5,815 nucleotides of DNA from Gammaproteobacteria bacterium (lineage in GTDB: Bacteria; Pseudomonadota; Gammaproteobacteria; S012-40). Shown in pieces: positions 5,814 through 5,815 of the stretch. Positions within the stretch are counted from its first letter, which is position 1. Every line of letters starts with the position of its first letter. The position numbers were made by a program, and so were the translations under genes. The notes under the pieces were generated by a model. It was given only the letters and a program-made list of their open reading frames with translations. It was not told the origin of the DNA and made no database searches. The stretch is from positions 1 to 5,815 of the forward strand of contig JAOUGF010000165.1 of NCBI GenBank assembly GCA_029857925.1. Direction: 5' to 3'.

Positions 5814-5815
5814 TA

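Overview
This is a piece of a Gram-negative, probably gammaproteobacterial chromosome of medium-high GC content. The assignment rests on the close residue-level match of the two amino-sugar enzymes to their enterobacterial counterparts and on a large exported protein with a Sec signal peptide. The genus cannot be named from the sequence.

Layout: (1) Positions 1-1146, minus strand, hold the N-terminal 382 codons of glmS (glutamine--fructose-6-phosphate aminotransferase), cut by the window edge. (2) Positions 1178-2554, minus strand, hold complete glmU, the bifunctional GlcN-1-P acetyltransferase / GlcNAc-1-P uridylyltransferase. It is transcribed toward glmS, with 31 bp between the genes, so the pair looks like a glmUS operon supplying UDP-GlcNAc for peptidoglycan and LPS. 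(3) Positions 2555-3114 are a long, partly AT-rich divergent intergenic region. It holds several inverted repeats, a terminator-like hairpin, two candidate plus-strand promoters, and a full-consensus Shine-Dalgarno with no proper gene behind it. (4) Positions 3115-5778, plus strand, encode an 887-residue secreted protein of the calcineurin-like phosphoesterase / 5'-nucleotidase superfamily, most like SoxB in motif layout. (5) Positions 5779-5815 contain a perfect 7-bp hairpin, probably the start of that gene's terminator.

The amino-sugar operon is ordinary. The item that merits attention is the large SoxB-like protein. Its fold motifs are intact, but three histidines expected at or near the dinuclear metal centre are replaced (His to Trp, Glu and Asp). 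The nucleotide-stacking positions of true 5'-nucleotidases are lost, a long insertion interrupts the C-terminal domain, and all twelve cysteines of the mature protein fall into six close pairs. No neighbouring sox gene is visible, so thiosulfate oxidation cannot be claimed. No mobile element, CRISPR array, tRNA or rRNA was seen.
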